Source of the DNA: Sphingomonas sp. PAMC 26605
GTDB lineage: Bacteria > Pseudomonadota > Alphaproteobacteria > Sphingomonadales > Sphingomonadaceae
Length of the DNA stretch: 64,000 nucleotides
NCBI RefSeq assembly: GCF_000241485.1
Contig: NZ_JH584241.1
Coordinates: forward strand, 3,053,427-3,117,426
Direction of reading: 5' to 3'
Of the stretch, positions 1 through 10,496 are shown piece by piece. A model generated the notes under the pieces. It saw nothing but the letters and a program-made list of their open reading frames with translations, had not been told where the DNA came from and searched no databases. Position 1 is the stretch's first letter; every line of letters starts with the position of its first letter. The position numbers and the translations under genes are program-made.

Positions 1-2
1 TC

Positions 3-1646
<1,644 letters not shown>

Positions 1647-1756
1647 CGCCCGCAGCGGCGCTACGTAATATTACCAGCAGACCGACCTTCCGCGCGGCGG
1701 CATAGCGCCGATCGCGCGATGCCGCCGCGGCATCGCACCGTTGCGAAAGGTCGTCC

Positions 1757-2269
1757 ATGCACCCGCCCAGCCAATTGCTCGTCACCCGGAGCGGCTTTCG
1801 CCTCCACGTTCGCCCGGCCTGCCCCGAGGACGACGGCACGGTCGCCGACTTCTTCACCCATGTCACGCGCGAGGATCTGCGGTTCCGCTTCCTGACCGGG
1901 CTCAACACGGTCGGCCCGGCGCAGGTCAGCGCCTTGACGCATGTCGACCACCGGAGGACCGAGGATTATCTCGCCTTCACCGAGGACGGGTCGATGATGA
2001 TCGCTACCGCGATGCTCGCCTGCGACGCGGGCTTCGAGCGCGGCGAAGTCGCGATTACGATCCGCAAGGACTTCAAGCAGCATGGCATCGGCTGGGCGCT
2101 GCTCGCCTATGTCGCGCACTGTGCCGAAGCGAAGGGCGTCAAGGTCCTCGAATCGATCGAGAGCCGCGACAATCATGCGGCGATCGAGGTCGAGCGCGAT
2201 CTGGGCTTCACGGTCGACGCCTATCCCGGCGACGCGGCGCTGCTGCGGGTGAGCCGTACGCTCGAGTAG
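1757..2269 (+). CDS. GNAT-family N-acetyltransferase
   Basis: This 170-residue protein looks like a GNAT acetyltransferase that moves acetyl from acetyl-CoA to an amine; the acceptor is unknown. It opens with an RPACPEDDGTVADFF segment, and the acetyl-CoA-binding segment lies around residues 107-125, with ITIRKDFKQHGIGWALLAY (beta-4 followed by a Q-x-x-G-x-G/A-like P-loop). It resembles the acetyltransferase domain attached to NDP-forming acyl-CoA synthetases (Pat type), here as a free-standing domain. An AAAGG ribosome-binding sequence precedes the ATG by about 8 nt. Its neighbours give no clue to the substrate. Confidence 0.85.
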   Translation: MHPPSQLLVTRSGFRLHVRPACPEDDGTVADFFTHVTREDLRFRFLTGLNTVGPAQVSALTHVDHRRTEDYLAFTEDGSMMIATAMLACDAGFERGEVAITIRKDFKQHGIGWALLAYVAHCAEAKGVKVLESIESRDNHAAIEVERDLGFTVDAYPGDAALLRVSRTLE

Positions 2270-2462
2270 GAGATGCGCCTCTGGGAGCGACCCCCGCGCG
2301 CTTTCTTTGCGGCCGGCTCCCCGACGTTTGGTTGAACATCGGCGACCCGGCTGCTAGCGGCAGTCGGACTAATCGCTGCCGAGATCCGCTGCGCTTGTGG
2401 CGGCTGGCACGCGACGTTCAATCCGCTGCCGGCGTGCGGCGTAGCTGGGAGAGGCCGTTTCT

Positions 2463-3446
2463 ATGAGCGTATCGCTCGTTCAATTCCGCGCCGCGGATGG
2501 CACCCGCGGTGTCGCCGCGCTCGACGCGGCTGGCGCTGCACGGATCGTCAAGGGCGCGACCACCGTCCTCGCGCTCGCGCGCACGGCGCTGGCCGATGGG
2601 GTCAGCCTCGCCGATGCGGTGGCGCGTGCCGGGTCGGGCGATGCGCTCGATCTGGCGAGCGTGACGCTGCTCGCGCCCGTCGACCATGCCGACCCCGCGC
2701 ATCTGCTGCTGACCGGGACCGGTCTCACGCATCTCGGCTCGGCCGAGGGGCGCGACAAGATGCACCGCGCCGCGGTCGAGAACCCCGCGCCGACCGATTC
2801 GATGAAGATGTTCCTGATGGGGGTCGAGGGCGGCAAGCCGTCCGAGCCGGGGCAGGGCGTCCAGCCCGAATGGTTCTACAAAGGCGATGGCTCGCAACTA
2901 ATCGCGCCGGGTGAAGCGCTGCGCTCGCCGGCGTTCGCGCTAGATGCGGGCGAGGAACCTGAGATCGCCGGCATCTATCTGATCGATACCGACGGCACCC
3001 CGGTGCGACTCGGCTTCGCGCTCGCCAACGAGTTTTCCGACCATGTGACCGAACGCGGCAACTATCTGTGGCTGGCGCATTCGAAGCTGCGCAACGCCGC
3101 GCTCGGCCCCGAACTGCTGCTCGGCGCCTTGCCCGCCGACGTCCGCGGCACCAGCCGGATCGTTCGCGACGGCGCGACGGTGTGGGAAAAGCCGTTCGTT
3201 TCGGGCGAGGCGAACATGTCGCATTCGATCGAGAATCTCGAGCATCACCATTTCAAATATGCGCTGTTCCGCCGTCCGGGCGACGTGCACGTCCATTTCT
3301 TCGGCACTGCCACTTTGTCGTTCAGCGATGGCGTCCAGACCGCGGAGGGCGACGTGTTCGAAATCAGCGCGGCACCGTTCCATTTGCCGGTGCGCAATCC
3401 GATCGCGGTCGATGCGCCGGTCTCCGTCAGCGTAAAGGTTCTCTGA
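2463..3446 (+). CDS. AraD1/GguC-type fumarylacetoacetate hydrolase-family protein
   Basis: This 327-residue FAH-fold protein resembles the AraD1/GguC group found in sugar-acid gene clusters. Family members act on 2-keto-3-deoxy acids, so a role as 2-keto-3-deoxy-pentonate (L-arabonate) dehydratase is likely but inferred. The FAH core spans about residues 150-327, with metal-ligand-type acidic residues around GEEPEIAGIYLI (about 160-172). A GGGAGAGG sequence precedes the ATG. The next gene, an aldose 1-dehydrogenase, starts 1 nt after the stop, so the two are clearly co-transcribed. It is not a close relative of the second FAH protein in this window, XylX. Confidence 0.8.
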   Translation: MSVSLVQFRAADGTRGVAALDAAGAARIVKGATTVLALARTALADGVSLADAVARAGSGDALDLASVTLLAPVDHADPAHLLLTGTGLTHLGSAEGRDKMHRAAVENPAPTDSMKMFLMGVEGGKPSEPGQGVQPEWFYKGDGSQLIAPGEALRSPAFALDAGEEPEIAGIYLIDTDGTPVRLGFALANEFSDHVTERGNYLWLAHSKLRNAALGPELLLGALPADVRGTSRIVRDGATVWEKPFVSGEANMSHSIENLEHHHFKYALFRRPGDVHVHFFGTATLSFSDGVQTAEGDVFEISAAPFHLPVRNPIAVDAPVSVSVKVL

Positions 3447-3447
3447 G

Positions 3448-4365
3448 ATGGTCATCCGCATCGGTATCGTCGGGGTCGGCAAGATTGCGCGCGATCAGCA
3501 TATCCCGGTGCTCGATGCTTCGCCCGATTTCGAACTCGTCACGGCAGCGAGCCGGCACGGCCGGATCGAGCGGGGCGTGACGCACACCACGATCGAGGAG
3601 ATGCTCGCCGCCGAGGATATCGACGCGGTCGCCTTGTGCCAGCCGCCGCAGGTGCGCTTCGAAGCGGCGCGACTCGCAATCGCCGCGGGCAAGCACGTCT
3701 TTCTCGAAAAGCCGCCCGGCGCGACGTTGTCCGAAGTCGAGCTGCTGCGCGAACTGGCGCACGCCAAGGGTGTTACGCTCTTCGCGAGCTGGCATTCCCG
3801 CTATGCCGCCGGGGTTGCGACGGCGCGCGAGTGGCTCGCCGGCAAAACCCTGCGCTCGGTCAAGATCGAGTGGAAGGAAGACGTGCGGCACTGGCATCCG
3901 GGCCAAGCCTGGATCTGGGAAGCCGGCGGGATGGGGGTGTTCGACCCCGGCATCAACGCGCTGTCGATCGCGACGGCGATCCTGCCGGGGTTCTTCCTGA
4001 CCGAAGGCGTGCTCGAAATCCCGGCTAACCGCGCGTCTCCGATCGCGGCGACGCTCGACTTCACCGACGCGGCCGGCACCCCGATCCGTGCTGAATTCGA
4101 TTGGCGCCAGACCGGGCCGCAGACCTGGGACATTCGCGTCGAGACCGATGCGGGCACGCTGCTGCTGTCAAAGGGCGGCAGCGAGCTGCACATCGACGGC
4201 ATCGCACAGGCGCTCCCGCCCGAGGCGGAATATTGCGGGCTGTACGATCGCTTCGCCGCACTGATCGCGGCGGGGGAGAGCGATGTCGATGTCGCGCCGC
4301 TCCGACATGTCGCCGACGCCTATCTCCGCGCGGAGCGGCGGCAGGTCGAGGCGTTCGAGGACTGA
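3448..4365 (+). CDS. L-arabinose/D-galactose 1-dehydrogenase (Gfo/Idh/MocA family)
   Basis: This protein is predicted to oxidise L-arabinose (or D-galactose) at C1 to the lactone with NAD(P)+. The 305-residue protein begins with a Rossmann GxGxxA-like turn, IGIVGVGKIARDQHIPVLD. It has the EKPPGATL motif with the catalytic lysine near residue 91 and a WHSRYA...WKEDVRHWHPGQ stretch strongly reminiscent of the Azospirillum L-arabinose 1-dehydrogenase. It lies 1 nt downstream of the AraD1-like gene and ends at a strong hairpin terminator. No dedicated L-arabinolactonase or arabonate dehydratase follows, so these steps may be borrowed from the xylose genes nearby. The substrate preference cannot be read from sequence. 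Confidence 0.85.
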   Translation: MVIRIGIVGVGKIARDQHIPVLDASPDFELVTAASRHGRIERGVTHTTIEEMLAAEDIDAVALCQPPQVRFEAARLAIAAGKHVFLEKPPGATLSEVELLRELAHAKGVTLFASWHSRYAAGVATAREWLAGKTLRSVKIEWKEDVRHWHPGQAWIWEAGGMGVFDPGINALSIATAILPGFFLTEGVLEIPANRASPIAATLDFTDAAGTPIRAEFDWRQTGPQTWDIRVETDAGTLLLSKGGSELHIDGIAQALPPEAEYCGLYDRFAALIAAGESDVDVAPLRHVADAYLRAERRQVEAFED

Positions 4366-4393
4366 GCACCGCGCGCCGCGCGGCTGCGTAGGG

Positions 4394-4425
4394 AAGGGAC
4401 GGCGGTCGCAACCGCCGTCCCTTTT
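4394..4425 (+). terminator. Terminator between convergent pentose genes
   Basis: A perfect 13-bp stem (4394-4406 with 4411-4423) closes a CGCA tetraloop and runs into TTTT. It lies between the rightward aldose dehydrogenase gene and the leftward xylonate dehydratase gene. The T tract favours termination of the rightward transcript, although the stem could also act on the opposite one. Confidence 0.85.
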
Positions 4426-4434
4426 CGTATCGGC

Positions 4435-6249
4435 TCAGTGGCTGTCGCGCGGCAGGCCCATCGTCTGGGCGATGCGCTGATACTTCTCGGCGCCTTCGAG
4501 GATCGCGCCGGTGTTGAGCTGGCCGACCACCGCGCGCTGCATCTCCTGCCATGGCGTTTGCGAGGCCGGGTAGTGATACCCGCCCGCCGCCATCAGCGCC
4601 GCGCGACGCTCGGCGAGTTCCTCGTCCGAGATCAGCACGTCCGCAGTCCCGCGGCCGAGATCGATCCGCACGCGGTCGCCTGTCCTGAGTAGCGCCAGCC
4701 CGCCATTGGCGGCGGCTTCGGGCGAGGCGTTGAGGATCGACGGCGACGCTGAGGTCCCCGACTGGCGACCGTCGCCGATGCACGGCAGCGCATGCACGCC
4801 TTCGCGGATCAGATAAGCTGGCGCGCGCATGTTGACGACTTCCGCCGCGCCCGGATAGCCGATCGGCCCGGCGCCGCGCATGAACATCAGCGTCTCGCGC
4901 GTGATGCCGAGCGCGGGGTCGTCGATCTTGTGATGATAATCCTCAGGGCCGTCGAACACGATCGCCGGGCCTTCGAATGCTTCGGGATCCTCCGGATTGG
5001 AGAGATAGTGCGCACGGAATTCGGCGCTGATCACGCTCGTCTTCATGATCGCAGCGTCGAACAGATTGCCCTTGAGCACGACGAACCCGGCTTCCTCGAC
5101 CAGCGGCGTTTCGAACGTGCGGATCACGCGCGTATCCTCGATCGTCGCGGCGCGGCAATTGTCCCCGATCGTCCGGCCATTGACGGTCAGCGCGCCTTCC
5201 TGGATCAGATCGTGCCGCATCAGCTCGGCGACCACCGCGGGGACGCCGCCGGCATGGTAATAATCCTCGCCGAGATATTCGCCGGCGGGCTGCAGATTGA
5301 CGAGCAGCGGGACCTTGTGGCCGTGCGTCTGCCAGTCGTTGAGCTCGAGTTCGGCGCCGACATGCCGCGCGATCGCGGCCAAATGGATCGGCGCGTTGGT
5401 CGATCCGCCGATCGCCGAATTGACGACGATCGCATTGAGGAAAGCGTCGCGCGTCATGATGTCGGAGGGCTTGAGGTCCTCGCGCACCATCTCGACGATC
5501 CGCTTGCCGGTGAGATAGGCGACTTCCTGGCGGTCGCGATACGGCGCGGGGATCGCGGCCGAGCCCGGCAGCATCATGCCGAGCGCCTCGGCGAGCGAGT
5601 TCATCGTCGTCGCGGTGCCCATCGTGTTGCAATAGCCGGTCGACGGCGCCGACGAGGCGACGAGTTTGATGAAGCCTTCATTGTCGATCTCGCCCTTGGC
5701 GAGCATCTCGCGCGCCTTCCACACGATCGTGCCCGAGCCGGTGCGCTCGCCCTTGTGCCAACCGTTGAGCATCGGCCCGACCGACAGCGCAATCGCCGGG
5801 ATGTTGACCGTGGCGGCCGCCATCAGGCAGGCAGGCGTGGTCTTGTCACAGCCGATCGTCAGCACGACGCCGTCGAGCGGATAGCCGTAGAGCGTCTCGA
5901 CGAGGCCAAGATAGGCGAGGTTGCGGTCGAGCCCGGCGGTCGGGCGCTTGCCGGTTTCCTGGATCGGATGAACCGGGAATTCGATCGCGATCCCGCCCAT
6001 TTCGCGAATGCCCTCGCGGACGCGCTCGGCGAGGACGAGATGGTGGCGGTTGCACGGCGACAGGTCGCTGCCGGTCTGCGCGATGCCGATGATCGGTCGG
6101 CCCGAGCGCAATTCCTCGAGGCTCAGCCCGAAATTGAGATAGCGCTCGAGATAGAGCGCGGTCATGTCGATATTGTCGGGGTTGTCGAACCAGGCGCGCG
6201 AGCGCAGGCGCGCCAGGGGAGTCGAAAGGTCGTCAGGCGTGTCGGTCAT
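4435..6249 (-). CDS. xylD: D-xylonate dehydratase (IlvD/Edd family)
   Basis: This enzyme is predicted to dehydrate D-xylonate (possibly also L-arabonate) to 2-keto-3-deoxy-pentonate using a [2Fe-2S] cluster and Mg2+. The 604-residue protein matches the IlvD/Edd pentonate-dehydratase group. Cluster-ligand cysteines occur in SPCNRHH (residue 66), [13 protein letters not shown] (about 134) and [13 protein letters not shown] (about 206). The C-terminal region has the [16 protein letters not shown] signature. It resembles Caulobacter XylD from the opening [17 protein letters not shown] onward. The ATG at 6249 was chosen over an upstream in-frame start at 6282 because it fits the family start. It is divergent from the FucP-like transporter and shares its regulatory gap. 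Confidence 0.92.
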   Translation of the reverse strand: MTDTPDDLSTPLARLRSRAWFDNPDNIDMTALYLERYLNFGLSLEELRSGRPIIGIAQTGSDLSPCNRHHLVLAERVREGIREMGGIAIEFPVHPIQETGKRPTAGLDRNLAYLGLVETLYGYPLDGVVLTIGCDKTTPACLMAAATVNIPAIALSVGPMLNGWHKGERTGSGTIVWKAREMLAKGEIDNEGFIKLVASSAPSTGYCNTMGTATTMNSLAEALGMMLPGSAAIPAPYRDRQEVAYLTGKRIVEMVREDLKPSDIMTRDAFLNAIVVNSAIGGSTNAPIHLAAIARHVGAELELNDWQTHGHKVPLLVNLQPAGEYLGEDYYHAGGVPAVVAELMRHDLIQEGALTVNGRTIGDNCRAATIEDTRVIRTFETPLVEEAGFVVLKGNLFDAAIMKTSVISAEFRAHYLSNPEDPEAFEGPAIVFDGPEDYHHKIDDPALGITRETLMFMRGAGPIGYPGAAEVVNMRAPAYLIREGVHALPCIGDGRQSGTSASPSILNASPEAAANGGLALLRTGDRVRIDLGRGTADVLISDEELAERRAALMAAGGYHYPASQTPWQEMQRAVVGQLNTGAILEGAEKYQRIAQTMGLPRDSH

Positions 6250-6352
6250 GCAGGATCGTCCGGATAAGGCCAGCAGCAGCAATACGACCTGTGATGACGC
6301 GAGCGGGACATGAAATCTCCGCGCAGCGCCCTCAGGTCGCCGAGGCTATCTG

Positions 6353-6391
6353 TTGACGAGATAACGCCTGGCTTATACTCCGACAAATAAC
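6353..6391 (+). promoter_or_regulatory. Putative promoter and TCCGACA operator of the FucP-like transporter
   Basis: A TTGACG box at 6353-6358 and a TATACT box at 6374-6379 are separated by 15 bp, slightly short of the ideal spacing. Immediately downstream, ACTCCGACAAATAA (6377-6390) shares TCCGACA plus a TAA-rich flank with a site in front of the semialdehyde dehydrogenase gene at 14976. A repressor bound here would cover the transcription start. The gap is shared with the divergent xylD gene. Confidence 0.4.
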
Positions 6392-6440
6392 GAGAAGGCA
6401 ATCCGCCCTGCGCGGCATTGCCAGTTAGAGGATCTACCGC

Positions 6441-7754
6441 ATGGCCGCACCCGTCATCGCCGCGCCCGCCCCCGTCGGCAGCGGCGATTCCCCCGATAGC
6501 GGACGCTATCGCTCGGCACTGACGTTGCTCGCGAGCCTGTTCTTCATGTGGGGCTTCATCACCGTCATCAACAATACGCTGCTGCCGCATCTGCGCAGCG
6601 TGTTCGACCTGAGCTACACGCAGACGACGCTGATCGAGAGCGTGTGGTTCATTGCCTATTTCGTCGCGTCGATCCCCTCGGCCAAGCTGATCGAGCGGAT
6701 CGGCTACCAGCGTTCGCTGGTGGTCGGGCTTGGCATCATGGCGGCGGGGGCGCTCGGCATGATCGTCGCGGCGCGGATCCCGTCCTACGGCGTCACGCTG
6801 TTCGCCTTGTTCGTCATCGCGAGCGGCATCACGCTGCTCCAGGTCGCCGCCAACCCCTATGTCGCGGTGGTCGGCAAGCCCGAGACCGCCTCGTCGCGGC
6901 TCAATCTGGTGCAGGCGTTCAACTCGCTCGGCGCCACGCTGGCGCCGCTGTTCGGCGGGTATCTGATCCTCGGTCGCTCGACCTCGGGTACGGCAGCAGC
7001 GGGGGCGGCGGCGCTGACCCCGGCGCAGCGGCTCGCCGATGCGCAATCGGTGCAGCTGCCGTATTTGATCGTCGCGGTCGTGCTGGTGGTGCTCGCGGTG
7101 GTGATCGCACGTTCGCCGCTGCCGGCGATGGGCAGCGCGACCAAGCGCAACGCCAAGGCCGAGCGCGCCAACCATTCGCTCTGGTCGCACCGCAATCTGA
7201 TCTTCGGCATTCCGGCGATCTTCATCTACCTGATCGCCGAGATCGGCGTCGGCAATCTCTTCATCAACTTCATCAGCCAGCCCGAGATCGGCAATACGAC
7301 GCACGAGCAGGCGTCGCACTATCTCTTCCTGCTGTGGGGCGGGATGATGGTCGGCCGCTTCCTGGGCAGCTATCTGATGCAGCGCATTCCGGCCGAGCGC
7401 GTGCTAGCCGCGGCGAGCATCGGGGCGTGTATCGTGATGCTGGTCGCGACCTTCACGACGGGCCATGTCGCGATGTGGGCGCTGATCTCGGTCGGGCTGT
7501 TCCACTCGATCATGTTCCCGACGATCTTCACGCTCGGCATTCGCGGGCTCGGGCCGCTGACCGAGGAGGGTTCGGGGCTGCTGATCATGGCGATCGCCGG
7601 CGGGGCGCTGGTGATCGTGCAGGGCAAGCTCGCCGATATGTACGGGCTGCAGAACTCGTTCCTGCTGACCGCGGCGTGCGAACTGTATGTGCTGTTCTAT
7701 GCAATATGGGGCAGCCGGGTGACGGGCGAAGGTACGGGGCAGGGCGCCGCGTAA
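6441..7754 (+). CDS. Sugar:H+ symporter, MFS FHS family (FucP/GluP-like)
   Basis: This 437-residue inner-membrane protein has about 12 hydrophobic segments in two halves, separated by a basic loop around residue 235 (SATKRNAKAERANHS). The opening LTLLASLFFMWGFITVINNTLLPHL is typical of the fucose/glucose/galactose permeases (FHS family), which import a sugar with a proton. The substrate is probably a pentose or hexose released by the adjacent pathway. A GAGG sequence at about 6428-6431 precedes the ATG. It is divergent from xylD, with a shared promoter gap that carries the TCCGACA motif. Confidence 0.9.
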   Translation: MAAPVIAAPAPVGSGDSPDSGRYRSALTLLASLFFMWGFITVINNTLLPHLRSVFDLSYTQTTLIESVWFIAYFVASIPSAKLIERIGYQRSLVVGLGIMAAGALGMIVAARIPSYGVTLFALFVIASGITLLQVAANPYVAVVGKPETASSRLNLVQAFNSLGATLAPLFGGYLILGRSTSGTAAAGAAALTPAQRLADAQSVQLPYLIVAVVLVVLAVVIARSPLPAMGSATKRNAKAERANHSLWSHRNLIFGIPAIFIYLIAEIGVGNLFINFISQPEIGNTTHEQASHYLFLLWGGMMVGRFLGSYLMQRIPAERVLAAASIGACIVMLVATFTTGHVAMWALISVGLFHSIMFPTIFTLGIRGLGPLTEEGSGLLIMAIAGGALVIVQGKLADMYGLQNSFLLTAACELYVLFYAIWGSRVTGEGTGQGAA

Positions 7755-8258
7755 TCGCGGAGCCTGTTCTACTTGACTCGATTGACCCCAAGACGTGATG
7801 TTTACCATTGCGATCGTTTCCGTTTCTGAACGGATACGGTCGTGCGGGTTCGACAATGTCAAAGAGCCTGGCGGGTATACCATGAAGGCTGGGATGTAGG
7901 ACAGCGGCGTGTTGCTGGCGGCCCCGCGCGGCGGTCGGCGATCTGGCGGCAGGCGCCCGCGGACCTAATGGTGGTCGTCGTTGACGCTCACCGCTTGCGT
8001 CATTCCCGCGCCGGCAAAAATCGCTGGCCGCCACGCCAGCGCGAGACAGAAGATCGTCGCGCTTACAGACCCCGCCTGCGCGGGGATGACGGGGGGCGGG
8101 AACAACCATCAACGGCGGTTTAGCTAGTGATCGCGGGGCGCGTCGCCCGAAAGCCGACCGGCAGTTATTGAGCGGAACAGCGGTCGGGCAGAGATCGACC
8201 AATTGCGGTCATATGCGGTTCGTGACATCTTATTGCAAAACAGACGACTGGAACCGAT
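7755..8258. other. Intergenic region without a convincing gene
   Basis: This 504-bp stretch follows the FucP-like gene. Short open frames in it have no family resemblance or consistent codon use. It holds one imperfect inverted-repeat element (7998-8091). The part nearest 8200 becomes less GC-rich than its surroundings. No tRNA or clear riboswitch was seen. Confidence 0.6.
7998..8091. repeat. CGTCATYCCCGCG palindromic repeat element
   Basis: The ends CGTCATTCCCGCG (7998-8010) and CGCGGGGATGACG (8079-8091) are inverted copies with one mismatch, framing about 68 bp. The same end sequence recurs at 48797-48894 between aspS and rnd, so this is a dispersed element rather than a local operator. 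Confidence 0.65.
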
Positions 8259-8726
8259 GTGTTTCTCATGTTTCTTGCGCTGGCCGCTTCGGTCGCTCAG
8301 ACCCCGTTACCTCGGCAATGGGCGCAGTTCGGTCGTTACGGATTGTTGAGTGGCGTTACTGAGACTGTGGATATCGCCACAGGTGACACAAAGGGCGAAC
8401 CGAACTTTCCATACACACTTCGATTTACGAGGACATCACCCGGCGCCGCCCCTGAAGTGAGCTGGGCCAAAAGTTCTACTTGCTCTGCCGTCCGCGCGGT
8501 GATTGCCAGTATGCGCAATATCAAGATGCCGTCGCCTGCGCCTTATGGTGTGCCCGGTGTCCGTCCGAAAAGCGTTGTCGACGGCATAGGATATTTCATC
8601 ACGGCTCCTTCGTCAGACAGCAACGGAAAACTGACCATATCCTCTAATCTCGGCTCGCCCCTTGCAGTATGGATTGATGCTTCACTGAAGCGCCTCGCAT
8701 CATGCTGGAGGATGCCGGCTTCCTAG
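8259..8726 (+). CDS. Hypothetical secreted protein
   Basis: I do not recognise this 155-residue protein. The start MFLMFLALAASVAQT looks like a short signal peptide with a cut after ASVAQ. The start is uncertain: GTG at 8259, or ATG at 8268. The body is moderately polar with two cysteines in a SSTCSAVRAVI context. Its base composition is visibly less GC-rich than the flanking sugar genes, and it sits alone between long gaps, which hints at recent acquisition or a decaying gene. The last residues (about LASCWRMPAS) may be a frameshifted tail, because another frame stays open just after the stop. Confidence 0.45.
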   Translation: MFLMFLALAASVAQTPLPRQWAQFGRYGLLSGVTETVDIATGDTKGEPNFPYTLRFTRTSPGAAPEVSWAKSSTCSAVRAVIASMRNIKMPSPAPYGVPGVRPKSVVDGIGYFITAPSSDSNGKLTISSNLGSPLAVWIDASLKRLASCWRMPAS

Positions 8727-8926
8727 ATAATGTGATCCAAAAGGTGCCTTTCCGGAGTCCACCAATAAAGGACAGTCGCCCCCACGTGGATTGCGAGGGA
8801 ATAATGGACGTTGGACGGAGTTCCGACGCCAGCCTCGTCGACCTCTCAGGTCGTGTTCTGTAGCGACGGGATTGCTCTCGCGCCGTCCCTCGCTCTCGCT
8901 CGGCGCTTCGACTGCCGGGAGACCAA

Positions 8927-8964
8927 ACCAAAACGGGACCGCGATGGCGTCCATCGCGGTCCCG
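8927..8964 (-). terminator. Terminator of the xylX-xylC-transporter operon
   Basis: A perfect 14-bp stem (8934-8947 with 8951-8964) and a 3-nt loop are followed, on the minus strand, by TTTTGGTTTGG. It lies 60 bp after the stop of the sugar-porter gene, so it closes the leftward four-gene operon. Confidence 0.85.
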
Positions 8965-9023
8965 CTCGGGCCGAATTGCAGCTCGTCAGCCCCCGCGCGC
9001 CGCTTTCGCGGCGCGCGATCAGC

Positions 9024-10472
9024 TCAGCCCTCCATCGCCTCGAGCGACTTGCCCTTGGTCTCGACGATGAACTTCTGCACCAGGAAGAAGCTGATCACCG
9101 CACACACCGCGTAGAACGAATAGCTCTTCGCGAGCCCGATCGTGCCGAGCATGATCGGGAAGGACTGCGCGACGAGGTAGTTGGCGAACCACTGCGCGAA
9201 GCCACACACCGCGAGCGCCGAGCCGCGGATCTGGTTCGGGAACATCTCGCCGAGCATCACCCACATGATCGGGCCCCAGCTGATGTTGAACGCGACCGAG
9301 TAAGCGAGCGCCGCGCCGACCGCGAGCTGCCCCATATGCCCCGGCAGCGTGAGCTTGTCGGCGACGAGCGTGCCGGTCGAGAAGGCATAGACCATCGCGA
9401 ACAGCGTGACCGCCATACCCGCCGAGCCGATCAGCAGCAGCGGCTTCCGGCCGATCTTGTCGACCAGGCCGATCGTGACGAAGCACGCGACGATCGAGAG
9501 CGAGCCAGAGATGATGTTGGTCATCAGCGCCTGCGATTCGGAGAAGCCCGCCGCCTGCCACAGCGTCGCGCCGTAATAGAAGATCACGTTGATGCCGACG
9601 AGCTGCTGGAACACCGCGAGCAACAGGCCCGCCCAGACGATCGAGCGCAGCCCGAGAAAGCCCCTGCCACCCGGCGGCGTCAGCACGTCGGACAGGCGCG
9701 GACGATGGTCCTTCGAGAAGCTCGCCTCGATCTCGCCGAGCGTCTGCTTGCCCTGTGCGCTGCCGAACAGGCTGGTGAGGACGCCGAGCGCCTCTGCGTT
9801 GCGCCGCTTCGCCACGAGGAAGCGTGGGCTCTCGGGAATGAAGAACAAGGCGATGAAGAAGATGACCGCCGGGATCGCCTGGAGCAGGTACATCCAGCGC
9901 CAGGCCGCGATGCCGAACCACAAGGGATTGAGCGACGCCACGTCATTGGGCGTGGCGGGATTGGCCGCGGCGGCGGCGAGATAGTAATTGGCGAAGAAGG
10001 CGGCGGTCAGACCGGTGATGATCATGATCTGCTGCACCGTGGTCATGCGGCCACGCAGCGCCGGGGGGGCGACTTCGGAGATATAGGCGGGCGACAGCAC
10101 GCTCGCCGCGCCGACCGCGATGCCGCCGCAGATCCGCGCGATCACGAACAGCGTATGGTTGTGTGCCAGGCCCTGAACCAGCGCGCCGACGAGGAACAGC
10201 AGCGCGGCGTAGCGCATCACGTTGCGGCGGCCGATCGCGTCGGCGAGCGTGCCCGCCGAGAAGGCGCCGACCACGCACCCGATCAGCAGCGAGCCGACGG
10301 TGAAGCCCAGCCCAGCATCGTCGAGCGCGAACGCCGCCTTGAGCCCGGGCTGCGTCCCGTTCACCGCACCGCTGTCATAGCCGAACAACAGTCCGCCGAT
10401 CGTGGCCACCGCCACGATCGCCGCAATGAACCCTAGATTGCCCTTTTGGGTATCGGGCTGGGTGGTTGCCAT
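9024..10472 (-). CDS. Sugar-porter MFS transporter (XylE/AraE-like)
   Basis: This 482-residue inner-membrane sugar:proton symporter belongs to the sugar-porter family. It has about 12 membrane segments and the family signatures: GGLLFGYDSGAVNG in TM1, the PESPRFL motif at the end of TM6, and the closing VETKGKSLEAME. The gene starts 24 bp after xylC and is the last gene of the xylX-xdh-xylC operon. D-xylose or L-arabinose is therefore the probable substrate, although family members also move glucose or galactose. Confidence 0.92.
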   Translation of the reverse strand: MATTQPDTQKGNLGFIAAIVAVATIGGLLFGYDSGAVNGTQPGLKAAFALDDAGLGFTVGSLLIGCVVGAFSAGTLADAIGRRNVMRYAALLFLVGALVQGLAHNHTLFVIARICGGIAVGAASVLSPAYISEVAPPALRGRMTTVQQIMIITGLTAAFFANYYLAAAAANPATPNDVASLNPLWFGIAAWRWMYLLQAIPAVIFFIALFFIPESPRFLVAKRRNAEALGVLTSLFGSAQGKQTLGEIEASFSKDHRPRLSDVLTPPGGRGFLGLRSIVWAGLLLAVFQQLVGINVIFYYGATLWQAAGFSESQALMTNIISGSLSIVACFVTIGLVDKIGRKPLLLIGSAGMAVTLFAMVYAFSTGTLVADKLTLPGHMGQLAVGAALAYSVAFNISWGPIMWVMLGEMFPNQIRGSALAVCGFAQWFANYLVAQSFPIMLGTIGLAKSYSFYAVCAVISFFLVQKFIVETKGKSLEAMEG

Positions 10473-10496
10473 ATCGTTTTTCCGCTCCTGAGACTG

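Noticed and set aside
4792..6267. A 491-codon plus-strand frame
   Set aside because: It is the antisense shadow of xylD, with His/Arg/Asp-rich composition and no recognisable motif.
7790..8130. Possible structured RNA or riboswitch upstream of the hypothetical gene
   Set aside because: The pairing is explained by the dispersed CGTCAT...ATGACG repeat, and no known riboswitch core was recognised.
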